Shown piece by piece: positions 7,509-14,532 of a stretch of 24,226 bases of DNA; the stretch's first letter is position 1, and each line of letters opens with the position of its first letter. The notes under the pieces are model-generated. The model was not told the origin of the DNA. It saw only the letters and a program-made list of their open reading frames with translations, and made no database searches. Position numbers and translations under genes: made by a program. Origin of the DNA: a virus; IMG/VR virus record IMGVR_UViG_3300037293_000055, positions 1 to 24,226 of that record. One strand, given 5' to 3'.

Positions 7509-7539
7509 TTTGTTATTACTTAAATCTATATTATTTTTA
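7509..7539 (+). promoter_or_regulatory. Bacteroidota-type promoter for the scaffold/capsid genes
   Basis: A TTTG box at 7509-7512 is followed after 19 bases by TATTTTTA at 7532-7539. The latter matches the -7 consensus TAnnTTTG at all but the last base. The spacing is right for the Bacteroidota sigma factor. Transcription would start around 7545, about 30 bases before the ATG at 7576. A dedicated promoter would let the capsid genes be made in excess over the terminase and portal. Confidence 0.5.
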
Positions 7540-7575
7540 CAGTGAAATAAATTAAACCAAAAATACAACTACATT

Positions 7576-8853
7576 ATGGCAGACAATACAGATAATTTAT
7601 CTATGGATTCATTTGGTATCCAAGATACAATGGAAATGGGTCTAGGAAATGCAACACTTCTTAATGATTTATATGATGATGATACTGCTTCTGGTCAATC
7701 AAAAGATTTAACACCTATTGTTAAAGAAGTTGATGCTGACAAAAAAGAAGAAGTAAAAACAGTCACACCTGTTAATAAATCAATTGATTTAGAAAACAAG
7801 GAAGACACAGAAGAAAGTGCACAAGATAGACTAAAAAGTTTTTTATCATCTAGTGAGGATGATGATGAAGATGAACCTGGAAAAACTAAACTACCTTCTG
7901 ATAAAAATAAAGAAAATCTGTTAGGTAAATCTAATGAAGAAGCTCTTAATAAAAGTTCTAATCAATTTACAGCATTAGCTAATGATTTATATAACTTAGG
8001 TGTTTTTACAAGAAATGAAGGAGAAGAAGATGATGATAATCCTGTTAGTTCCCCTGAAGAATTCTTAGAGAGATTTCAAGAAGAAAAAAGAAAGGGTGCT
8101 AGAGAGACAGTAGATACTTTCTTAGGACAGTTTGGAGATGATTACCGTAATGCTTTTGATGCCATATATGTTAAAGGTGTAGACCCTAAAGAATACTTTA
8201 GTGTTTATAATCAAGTTGTAGATTTCTCTCAAATAGATTTGTCTGAGGAGATTAATCAAGAAAAAGTAATGAAACAAGCTCTAACAGACCAAGGGTTTGA
8301 TAGAGAAGATATAGATTCTGAAATTGAAAGATTAAAAAACTACGGTGATTTAGCTTCTGTTGCAGAAAAACATCACAGAGTTCTTGTTAAGAAGGATGTG
8401 AAAAAGTTGGAAGAAATGGAAACAGTTTCCCAACAAAAATTACAACAAAAAGCATTTATTAAAAATGAATATGTAAAAAATGTTCAGAATGTATTAAATG
8501 AAAAGTTGAAAACTAAAGAATTTGATGGTATTCCATTAAACCCTAAAATAGCAGGTGAGTTACAAGATTTCCTTTTGACAGACAAATGGAAGACACCTAC
8601 AGGAGAAACCTTAACAGATTTTGACAGAACTATTTTAGATTTAAAAAAACCTGAGAATCATGCCATGAAAGTTAAAGTTGCTTTACTTTTAAAAGTTTTG
8701 GAGAAAGATCCTAACTTAACAAGCATACAAAAAACTGGAGTGAGCAAAAAAACAGATTCATTATTTGCAGAAGTAGCAAGACAAGCTACAAAAAAATCAG
8801 TATTACCTGATAATAATTCAAATAGTAATGATGAAAGAAAGTGGTCCTTATAA
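7576..8853 (+). CDS. Candidate capsid scaffolding protein
   Basis: 425 residues, strongly acidic and hydrophilic, between portal and major capsid genes, which is the standard scaffold position. The N-terminal third looks disordered, with a block of Asp/Glu near 95-101 (SSSEDDDEDEPGKTK) and many Lys/Glu pairs. A helical middle (about 155-215, EEFLERFQEEKRKG) and a helical C-terminal part (about 230-370, repeated Lys/Gln/Glu) follow. The C-terminus ends with a basic, Asn/Ser-rich tail, as is usual where scaffolds bind the capsid protein. No enzymatic motif was seen, and I found no protease signature. The assignment rests on position, charge and helical content. Confidence 0.6.
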   Translation: MADNTDNLSMDSFGIQDTMEMGLGNATLLNDLYDDDTASGQSKDLTPIVKEVDADKKEEVKTVTPVNKSIDLENKEDTEESAQDRLKSFLSSSEDDDEDEPGKTKLPSDKNKENLLGKSNEEALNKSSNQFTALANDLYNLGVFTRNEGEEDDDNPVSSPEEFLERFQEEKRKGARETVDTFLGQFGDDYRNAFDAIYVKGVDPKEYFSVYNQVVDFSQIDLSEEINQEKVMKQALTDQGFDREDIDSEIERLKNYGDLASVAEKHHRVLVKKDVKKLEEMETVSQQKLQQKAFIKNEYVKNVQNVLNEKLKTKEFDGIPLNPKIAGELQDFLLTDKWKTPTGETLTDFDRTILDLKKPENHAMKVKVALLLKVLEKDPNLTSIQKTGVSKKTDSLFAEVARQATKKSVLPDNNSNSNDERKWSL

Positions 8854-8878
8854 TAATAATTAATAAAAGTAAATAAAA

Positions 8879-10432
8879 ATGGCAATTCAAACAATTCCTG
8901 GATTAACTGGTTTTACTTATGCACGTGTAGCCTCTATGGACAAACGTGCAATTGGTAAATTAACAGATTCCAATCACTTAGAGTCTATGCACTCTGTAGA
9001 ACCAGCTGACTATGATAAAAAAATTATCAGCTTGTATACTCAGACATCATTATACAGTAATGATTTCTTAGATATGATCAATAAGTCTACTCCTTTTTAC
9101 ATTGACAATGCCTCTGATGCTTGGAAATGGAGTATTGAAGTACCTTATAAATTTCCTAAAATTATAGATGTTCCTGGAACTACTATGGAACTAATTAAAC
9201 CTGGTCAAGATGGTCAAGAGTTTCAAGTAGTATTGGATACTAATGAATTTTCTAAAAATGCAATTGTATCTGTTGGTACAAGACAATTTGGCCCAAGATT
9301 CTATGTAACTAAAGATCCTCTTCCATGGAACACAGGTTACTTATATACATTTACATTAGTAAGTGAAAACCCAATTGTAGATTTCGTAAGTTCTCAATAT
9401 TTACAAGTAGGTATTGAAATGGAATTAGTTGATGCTGCTATTGGTGAGTTTGATCAAGACTTATTAGGTTTGCCAAGACTAGGTGAAAAAATAACTATGT
9501 TTGAAACATTAGGCTCAGCATATGGTTATGAGCACAAAATTACTGAGTGGGCTGATGACAAAATGTTAAGAGATCAACAAGGTAATCCTGCTGATATTTT
9601 AGTATACAGCCAACAAAGACGTAATGAGTTACCAATGACTCAAAATCATCTTAAGTGGGAGCCCTTCATTGAATTCTTAATGCGTAAGTCTATGATGGAA
9701 CTTAAGGTTAAGAAAATGATTTGGGGTAAACCAGGTACAGTTAAATCTGGTGGTGGTAAACAAGAACTTAAGCGTACGTCTGCAGGTATTTATCACAGAA
9801 TGCGTAACAACGGTAACTTAGTACAATATAACAGAGGAGAGTTTTCTGCAAATTTACTTCGTACAGTATTTGGTGACTTATTTTACAGACGAGTGGATGT
9901 AAAAGACAGGCGTGTTAAAATGTATACTAATGAAGCTGGTTTTGATGTATTTCAGCAAGCTTTAAAAGAAGATGCTTTAAACTCTGGATTAACTTTTACT
10001 GCGGATTCTGGAGACAGATTCTTACAAGGTAAAGGTCAGAACATAACTTACAACTTTGCTTTTGATTCTATGGTTACTCGTGAAACTGGTAAAGTTGAAT
10101 TAGTACACTTAAAAGAATTAGATTTGCCACAAACAAATCTAGACTTTGGTCAAAACAAAAAATCTACTCCAGTATTTATGGTGTTTGATGTATCTCCTAG
10201 TTCTGATGGATCATTGTTGAATAACATTAGAGAAGTACGTATGAAAGGTGCACCTTCTATGACTTGGGGTTATATTGATGGAACACGTCATCACTTAGGT
10301 TTTGCTAAATCTCAAGGTATGAGTTCAGCAAATAAATTCCCAGGATATGAGCTTTGGATGAAAGACAGATGTGATATCTTTATTGAAGATTTATCAAGAA
10401 CTGTATTAATTGAAGAAATTCCTCAATTCTAA
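8879..10432 (+). CDS. Major capsid protein (crAss-like, HK97 fold expected)
   Basis: 517 residues, 26 bases after the scaffold candidate. The start MAIQTIPGLTGFTYARV and the sequence KRAIGKLTDSNHLESM near residues 22-37 fit my recollection of crAss-type major capsid proteins. The protein is mixed beta/alpha with no signal peptide or membrane segment, and has many aromatic and basic patches later (RTSAGIYHRMRNNGNL near 297-312). HK97-fold shell assembly is family knowledge, not visible in single motifs. Codon use differs slightly from neighbours, with more CGT and CGC Arg codons, as often seen in highly expressed genes. A tetraloop hairpin begins 11 bases after the stop. Confidence 0.88.
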   Translation: MAIQTIPGLTGFTYARVASMDKRAIGKLTDSNHLESMHSVEPADYDKKIISLYTQTSLYSNDFLDMINKSTPFYIDNASDAWKWSIEVPYKFPKIIDVPGTTMELIKPGQDGQEFQVVLDTNEFSKNAIVSVGTRQFGPRFYVTKDPLPWNTGYLYTFTLVSENPIVDFVSSQYLQVGIEMELVDAAIGEFDQDLLGLPRLGEKITMFETLGSAYGYEHKITEWADDKMLRDQQGNPADILVYSQQRRNELPMTQNHLKWEPFIEFLMRKSMMELKVKKMIWGKPGTVKSGGGKQELKRTSAGIYHRMRNNGNLVQYNRGEFSANLLRTVFGDLFYRRVDVKDRRVKMYTNEAGFDVFQQALKEDALNSGLTFTADSGDRFLQGKGQNITYNFAFDSMVTRETGKVELVHLKELDLPQTNLDFGQNKKSTPVFMVFDVSPSSDGSLLNNIREVRMKGAPSMTWGYIDGTRHHLGFAKSQGMSSANKFPGYELWMKDRCDIFIEDLSRTVLIEEIPQF

Positions 10433-10442
10433 TAAATAAATT

Positions 10443-10462
10443 CCTCCTTAGAAATAAGGAGG
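10443..10462 (+). other. 8-bp GAAA tetraloop hairpin after the capsid gene
   Basis: CCTCCTTA (10443-10450) pairs perfectly with TAAGGAGG (10455-10462) around a GAAA tetraloop. It starts 11 bases after the capsid stop. No T-run follows (TCTTAAAG), so it is more likely to protect the 3' end of the capsid message or attenuate readthrough than to terminate fully. Confidence 0.6.
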
Positions 10463-10477
10463 TCTTAAAGAGTGTTG

Positions 10478-10494
10478 TATAAGTTTTACTTATA
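10478..10494 (+). other. 6-bp hairpin upstream of the tRNA
   Basis: TATAAG (10478-10483) pairs with CTTATA (10489-10494) around TTTTA. It lies between the capsid 3' hairpin and the tRNA. AGAGTG at about 10470-10475 and CACTCT at about 10516-10521 could also close a longer stem over this segment. This could be a precursor fold for tRNA processing, but the evidence is weak. Confidence 0.3.
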
Positions 10495-10519
10495 GCTAAG
10501 GTTTTTCAATAAACCCACT

Positions 10520-10606
10520 CTACAAATTGCGTGGTAGAGCAGTTGGTTAGCTCGCAAGGCTCATAACCTTGAGGCCATGGGTTCGAATCCCATCTACGCT
10601 ACAAAT
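10520..10606. repeat. 8-bp direct repeats CTACAAAT flanking the tRNA
   Basis: CTACAAAT occurs at 10520-10527, ending exactly at the base before the tRNA, and again at 10599-10606, overlapping the tRNA's last three bases. The repeats bracket the tRNA. They could be a footprint of insertion or recombination at the tRNA, or chance in AT-rich DNA. Confidence 0.4.
10528..10601 (+). tRNA. Initiator-type tRNA-Met (anticodon CAT)
   Basis: A full cloverleaf can be drawn. The acceptor is TGCGTGG with CTACGCT, including one G-U and an unpaired T1/T72. The D stem is GAGC/GCTC with loop AGTTGGTTA, the anticodon stem CAAGG/CCTTG with loop CTCATAA (CAT at 10562-10564), and the T stem ATGGG/CCCAT with loop TTCGAAT. 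The discriminator is A, and CCA is not encoded. The absent 1-72 pair and the purine11:pyrimidine24 pair (A-T) are hallmarks of bacterial initiator tRNA rather than elongator Met or Ile2. The classic three G-C pairs of the anticodon stem are reduced to two, since 29:41 is A-T. It lies in the untranslated gap between capsid and next gene, whose ATG is 30 bases later, so it must be cut out of a long message or use its own promoter. Confidence 0.9.
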
Positions 10607-10631
10607 AAAACCAAATTAATTAAACTACATC

Positions 10632-11600
10632 ATGGGTAAATCAGGAAAGATCTCAACGATCAAAAAGGAAACACATAGCTCTCAATTGCAAACAATGCAA
10701 ACTGGTCTAGCTGCTAAAGGGATGACAAGAGTTCCTGGCACAGGAGTTTTTAAATATCCTTACAAAGAGTTAGATGGAAAATACAGAACAGGTCTAGATC
10801 CTGACGCAGGATATATAAGAAGAATTATAGATCCTACAGAAAGAGAACTCGAAATAGAAAGAGTAACCGATCTAAAAGATAAATTACAAAAAGCTCTAGG
10901 AGATATAGACTTAGGACCAAGATCTAAATTTTGGAATTATTCCTTATCTTCAGGTTCAAATGACACATTACATGTTCAACCAGTAAAATTGTTAGATGGT
11001 GATAACTATTTTGATTTAGGAGTAAGCTTTCAAGAGATAGCTTTTTCGTGGTTAAGAGTTCATCCAACTATTGCAAGTTCATACCAAGCTTGGGAAAGAG
11101 GAGAATTTCCTTCTGATACACAGTTTTATGTAGTGGATGAAGATGTTGAAAGTGGAATCATTTACAGAAAGAAACAAGTTGTCAATAAAGCTATTGTTAA
11201 ATTTGATGTAATGAGTCCTGAGAAGAAAAAGAAAGTTGCAAGACTATTAGGTTTGGCAATTACAGATAATACTAAAGAAGAAATTGTTTATAACTTAGTT
11301 GATAACGTTCTTAAACAGTCTGAATTTAAATCTGGATCTTTTAAAGGATCTAATCCAGTAGAAGTGTTTACTAGATTTGCTGATATGAAAGATGATTTAC
11401 TACATATTAAAGATTTAGTTCGTCAGGCACTGGATCACTCAATTTACAGAGCTAAACCTTCTGGTAAAGTTTATGAAGGAGATTTTGAAATTGCAAATGA
11501 CACTGAAGACTTAATTAAGTATTTAATAGATGATGAACACCAAGATGAATTATTAGTTTTGGAGCAAAAATTAAAAAGTAAAAAACTAGCCTCTGTTTAA
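10632..11600 (+). CDS. Conserved-looking structural protein after the capsid gene, function unknown
   Basis: 322 residues beginning MGKSGKISTIKKETHSSQ, a basic and probably flexible N-terminus. The middle is mixed alpha/beta with an aromatic segment (VSFQEIAFSWLRVHPTIA near 137-154). The C-terminal third is helical and acidic (TEDLIKYLIDDEHQDELL). No enzyme motif or membrane segment is visible. Position between the capsid gene and connector-type genes suggests a head or neck component of the virion. The gene's stop codon lies in the loop of an 11-bp hairpin, an unusual arrangement (see the feature at 11584). I do not recognise a named family and leave the role open. Confidence 0.75.
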   Translation: MGKSGKISTIKKETHSSQLQTMQTGLAAKGMTRVPGTGVFKYPYKELDGKYRTGLDPDAGYIRRIIDPTERELEIERVTDLKDKLQKALGDIDLGPRSKFWNYSLSSGSNDTLHVQPVKLLDGDNYFDLGVSFQEIAFSWLRVHPTIASSYQAWERGEFPSDTQFYVVDEDVESGIIYRKKQVVNKAIVKFDVMSPEKKKKVARLLGLAITDNTKEEIVYNLVDNVLKQSEFKSGSFKGSNPVEVFTRFADMKDDLLHIKDLVRQALDHSIYRAKPSGKVYEGDFEIANDTEDLIKYLIDDEHQDELLVLEQKLKSKKLASV

Positions 11601-11610
11601 GAGGCTGGTT
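11584..11610 (+). other. 11-bp hairpin with the stop codon at the loop
   Basis: AACTAGCCTCT (11584-11594) pairs with AGAGGCTGGTT (11600-11610), with one G-U, around a GTTTA loop. The TAA stop (11598-11600) straddles loop and 3' arm. No T-run follows. It may slow ribosomes at termination, protect the message, or separate expression of the flanking genes. Confidence 0.6.
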
Positions 11611-11626
11611 ATAAATAATAATAGAA

Positions 11627-12349
11627 ATGATTAAAGTTGATAGTTTATTATATAAGATTGATCAAAGATTAAATAAACTGGCATCTAATGATCACCAAGA
11701 AATACAACTTGAAGATAAAATCTTAGCTTTAAATGAAGCTCAGATAAAATTGATAAAGTTAAAGGTTACAGGTAGTAGAGATATGGGTTTAGACTCATTT
11801 AAAAAAAGGTATGAAGATTTAGAAAACTTAATTATACCTTATAATCGATACCCTTTAAACCTTGTTCTTAAAAATACTGAATTAAATGAATGGGTTGCTG
11901 ATATAGATAAGCTTGATGAAAGGTTTATGTTTTATATAGATAGCTATTTTATTGCTTCTAAAGGAGTATGTAAAAATAGAAGAATTAATATAAATAAAGA
12001 TTTAGCTAAACATGGTGATATTGTTTTGCTTTTACAAAATGAACATTATAAACCAAGTTTTGAATATCAAGAAAGTTTTAATCAAATTACTGATAATAAA
12101 TTTACTATTTATACAGATGGCACATTCATACCAAGCAAAGTATATATTTCTTATTTAAAGTACCCATTGTATATTGATAAAGAAGGTTATATTAAATTTG
12201 ATGGTACTGCATCAGATAACCAAGATTGTGAACTAGAAGATTACTTAGAGGATGAGTTGTTAGATTTAACAGTTCAAAATTTAGGAATGTATACTGAGAA
12301 TCAATCTGCAGTACAAACAGCACAAAACAGAATACAAACAAATGAATAA
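11627..12349 (+). CDS. Candidate head-tail connector/ring protein
   Basis: 240 residues, starting 26 bases after the previous stop. The first 75 residues are helical (VDSLLYKIDQRLNKLASND, ILALNEAQIKLIKLKV), followed by a beta-rich middle (about 110-200) and an acidic helical C-terminus with YLEDELLDLTVQNLG. This layout, and the ending E-x-x-LDLT-x-Q, recur in the 241-residue protein at 18817-19542, which suggests that the two are distant paralogs. Crassvirus tails contain several stacked ring proteins, and a place in the connector would fit both the fold pattern and the position. The function is inference; the paralogy is based on a short shared motif and should be treated as a hint. Confidence 0.65.
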   Translation: MIKVDSLLYKIDQRLNKLASNDHQEIQLEDKILALNEAQIKLIKLKVTGSRDMGLDSFKKRYEDLENLIIPYNRYPLNLVLKNTELNEWVADIDKLDERFMFYIDSYFIASKGVCKNRRININKDLAKHGDIVLLLQNEHYKPSFEYQESFNQITDNKFTIYTDGTFIPSKVYISYLKYPLYIDKEGYIKFDGTASDNQDCELEDYLEDELLDLTVQNLGMYTENQSAVQTAQNRIQTNE

Positions 12350-12373
12350 TTTTAACGCTAAATAAATAATAAA

Positions 12374-13561
12374 ATGGCAGATTTTTCTTTAACTACGCTC
12401 TTTGTAGTTCCTGTTGGCTCAACTTTAGCCAATAGCGGTTCTACACAAGATTTACCAGCAGGGAAACTAGGTTTCTATGGTACAATTTCAGGTGTTCCTT
12501 ACACTGTACTAAATGCAGGTAATATTGCTAGTGCACCTTACTTCTATGTAGCACAAGGTAGGCAAAACACTTACTTACAGGGAAGCAAGCGCTCTGACAA
12601 AATCAAAGGCTGTGCAACAGCTAATTGTAACTCAAATGTAACAGAAGCTTACAAAATTACTGGTTGTGCAACAGCTGTTAACCAAATCACTGATATTACT
12701 AATTTTTCAGCACATTGTGGTGAATCAGTAACTATTACTTTGGTATCACACTCTTCTTACATTGATACATTGTATTTCAATGGACTTACTAGATCTATAA
12801 CAGTGGAAACACCTTGTTGTGATTGTGGTGCAGACCCTTGTGATACTGTAGATGTACCAGCATTGATTAATCTTTTAATTGCAAAATTTAATCAATCAGC
12901 TCCCGGAATTAACCCGGACAATATTACATTCTCAGATTTCTTTACTTTTGAAAACATTGAAGATACTACTTTAAGAATTACTGCTAAAGCTTTAACAAAA
13001 TATGGTGTACCATGTGATGTAGCTGCAAATCCTTTTGAGTATGATAGAATGTTTTTTAGAGCTTTTATTTACACAGGACCAGCTACAACTGCTGATTTCT
13101 TAGTGGCTGATAATTGTAATATTGCAGGTGATGTCAATGTTATCCAAAAATCTAATTACCCTCGTGGTACTTCTGAAGAAATTATTCAGATGGAAAAAAA
13201 TTATTATAGTTACCAAGCAGGTTACTTAAAACATTTATTCCGTATGTCTGGGTATAACCAAAACTTTGAAAGTTATGTAGTTCCTGGAACAGTATATGAT
13301 ACTTACTATGTTAAATTCAATGAATTTGATAGAGCAGCTCAAAACTGGGGAGACTTTATAAAAGATGACCAAGCTATAATGATTTCTGTTGCAACAAACT
13401 CTTCAGAGTCAAATAATATTTATGATATGTTAGCAGCTGCACTAGGTAGTCAGTTTGGAGATGATAGTTCAACATGTATTACTACAACTAGTACTACTAC
13501 AGCTCCTGCTGTAGCTCCTACTACAACTTCTACTACCACTCAGCCATCTGCGAGTCTTTAA
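12374..13561 (+). CDS. Candidate auxiliary capsid/major structural protein with Thr-rich tail
   Basis: 395 residues, mainly beta-rich, starting MADFSLTTLFVVPVG. Cysteines are frequent in the first half, including GCATANCNSN near 76-85, GCATAV near 95 and a cluster near 149-158 (CCDCGADPC). The second half resembles an abundant structural protein with many Tyr/Phe. The C-terminus, about 366-395, is an almost pure Thr/Ser/Ala/Pro tail (ITTTSTTTAPAVAPTTT...), similar to the linkers in the fibre genes downstream. That may expose it at the virion surface or join it to another domain that was lost. Its place four genes after the capsid gene would suit an auxiliary capsid protein. A strong terminator follows 22 bases after the stop, consistent with a highly expressed unit. 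Confidence 0.6.
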   Translation: MADFSLTTLFVVPVGSTLANSGSTQDLPAGKLGFYGTISGVPYTVLNAGNIASAPYFYVAQGRQNTYLQGSKRSDKIKGCATANCNSNVTEAYKITGCATAVNQITDITNFSAHCGESVTITLVSHSSYIDTLYFNGLTRSITVETPCCDCGADPCDTVDVPALINLLIAKFNQSAPGINPDNITFSDFFTFENIEDTTLRITAKALTKYGVPCDVAANPFEYDRMFFRAFIYTGPATTADFLVADNCNIAGDVNVIQKSNYPRGTSEEIIQMEKNYYSYQAGYLKHLFRMSGYNQNFESYVVPGTVYDTYYVKFNEFDRAAQNWGDFIKDDQAIMISVATNSSESNNIYDMLAAALGSQFGDDSSTCITTTSTTTAPAVAPTTTSTTTQPSASL

Positions 13562-13583
13562 TGTTTAATATTAATAATATAAT

Positions 13584-13615
13584 GGGGAGGAAGGTTTACT
13601 TTCCTTCCCTTTTTT
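13584..13615 (+). terminator. Intrinsic terminator after the 12374-13561 gene
   Basis: A G/C-rich hairpin (GGAAGG at 13589-13594 with CCTTCC at 13603-13608, flanked by further G's on the left and C on the right) is followed directly by TTTTTT. This is a standard Rho-independent terminator. It separates the capsid unit from the small-protein and fibre genes. I see no good promoter before 13632, so those genes may rely on partial readthrough. Confidence 0.8.
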
Positions 13616-13631
13616 AATAAAAAAAATTATT

Positions 13632-14159
13632 ATGAGTTTAGATATTATTTCTTTCCCTACGTATAATGTAAACACTCTTGCAATTGTAGATAATTCAAAT
13701 TATACAATTGACATAGAGGATATAACTAATCCTACTATTGAAATAGTTCCTCCAGGGTATCCTCTTGTAGTTATTAATTTTAAAGTAAATGATTACAACT
13801 TATTTAGTTCTGATAATTTATTAATAACTTTACCAGGAGTAAAACAATCTTTACCGGATGGTTTATATAAACTTAAATATTCAATATATCCTGCAGATGT
13901 TAATTTTGTAGAAAAGACTGTTTTTAGAGTAGAAAAACTACAAGAAAAGTTTTATAAAGCTTTTTTAACTTTAGAAGGATTATCTTGTGACATGGCTATT
14001 AAAAAGCAAGCTAAGGATTCCTTAGATAGAATCCATATTTTTATCAATGGAGCTATTGCAGCTGGTAATGAATGTGCTTCTATTGAAGCGTATGCTTTGT
14101 ATAAAAAAGCAGATAAAATGTTAGATAAATTACTTAATAACAACTGCGGTTGTAACTAA
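13632..14159 (+). CDS. Two-part structural protein, function unknown
   Basis: 175 residues. Residues 1-100 are beta-rich (repeated Ile/Val/Thr with IEIVPPGYPLVVINFKV near 36-52). Residues 101-175 are helical (FYKAFLTLEGLSCDMAIKKQ, then DRIHIFINGAIAAGNE, YALYKKADKMLDKLL) and end with CGC. A beta head with an alpha tail would suit a neck or base component, or a chaperone of the fibres that follow. I recognise no named family. It begins right after the terminator and 16 bases after its T-run, and ends nine bases before the Cys-rich microprotein. Cysteines near 119 and 149 and at the very end match the Cys-rich theme of this region. Confidence 0.65.
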   Translation: MSLDIISFPTYNVNTLAIVDNSNYTIDIEDITNPTIEIVPPGYPLVVINFKVNDYNLFSSDNLLITLPGVKQSLPDGLYKLKYSIYPADVNFVEKTVFRVEKLQEKFYKAFLTLEGLSCDMAIKKQAKDSLDRIHIFINGAIAAGNECASIEAYALYKKADKMLDKLLNNNCGCN

Positions 14160-14168
14160 TATAATATT

Positions 14169-14264
14169 ATGGCAAATTGTACTAATTGTGGTATACAGGT
14201 TGGATGTAGTTGTAATCTAAACGGTGGCTTATGCACAACTTGTGCTAACAAATTAAAAAAATAA
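14169..14264 (+). CDS. 31-residue CxxC microprotein, zinc-ribbon-like
   Basis: This very short gene begins at ATG 14169 and ends at TAA 14264. The product starts MANCTNCGIQVGCSCNLN and continues with LCTTCANK, giving CxxC at 4-7, CxC at 13-15 and CxxC at 22-25. Six cysteines in 31 residues are a strong sign of a real, metal-binding or disulphide-rich peptide. Two CxxC knuckles would chelate one zinc ion. It is tightly packed, nine bases after the previous gene and two before the next, so it is surely part of the unit. I recall similar tiny Cys-rich proteins near fibre genes in Bacteroidota phages. The function is unknown. Confidence 0.75.
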   Translation: MANCTNCGIQVGCSCNLNGGLCTTCANKLKK

Positions 14265-14266
14265 AA

Positions 14267-14527
14267 ATGGTTTATTCTCCACTTAATAATTGTGCACATT
14301 GTGCAGATATTAATACTCTTATAAAAGAGATAGATTGTAAAGTATTTCAATTAAGTATTAAGGTATATAATAATCTTGTGTACCTTTTAAATAATTGTGT
14401 AAATGAAGGTAATATAAAAGACTTACTCCATTATAAAAACATTTTGTTATATAAAATGTGTAACCCTAAATTTGCTGGGGATGTTACAGTGGAAGTAATA
14501 GCAAATAGAATTAAATTTTTAAATTAA
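14267..14527 (+). CDS. Small helical protein with CxxC, function unknown
   Basis: 86 residues starting at the ATG two bases after the microprotein's stop. It opens with CAHC at about 9-12, has further single cysteines, and is predicted mainly helical (DINTLIKEIDCKVFQLSIKV, then YNNLVYLLNNCV). The C-terminal part (EVIANRIKFLN) is also helical. No known domain is apparent. Its position immediately before the first fibre gene, with five bases between, would suit a fibre assembly or attachment protein, but this is inferred only from the neighbours. Confidence 0.6.
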   Translation: MVYSPLNNCAHCADINTLIKEIDCKVFQLSIKVYNNLVYLLNNCVNEGNIKDLLHYKNILLYKMCNPKFAGDVTVEVIANRIKFLN

Positions 14528-14532
14528 AAAAA

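Noticed and set aside
10528-10601. Elongator Met or Ile2 identity for the tRNA
   Set aside because: The 1-72 mismatch and A11:T24 favour initiator identity; elongators pair 1-72 and have pyrimidine11:purine24.
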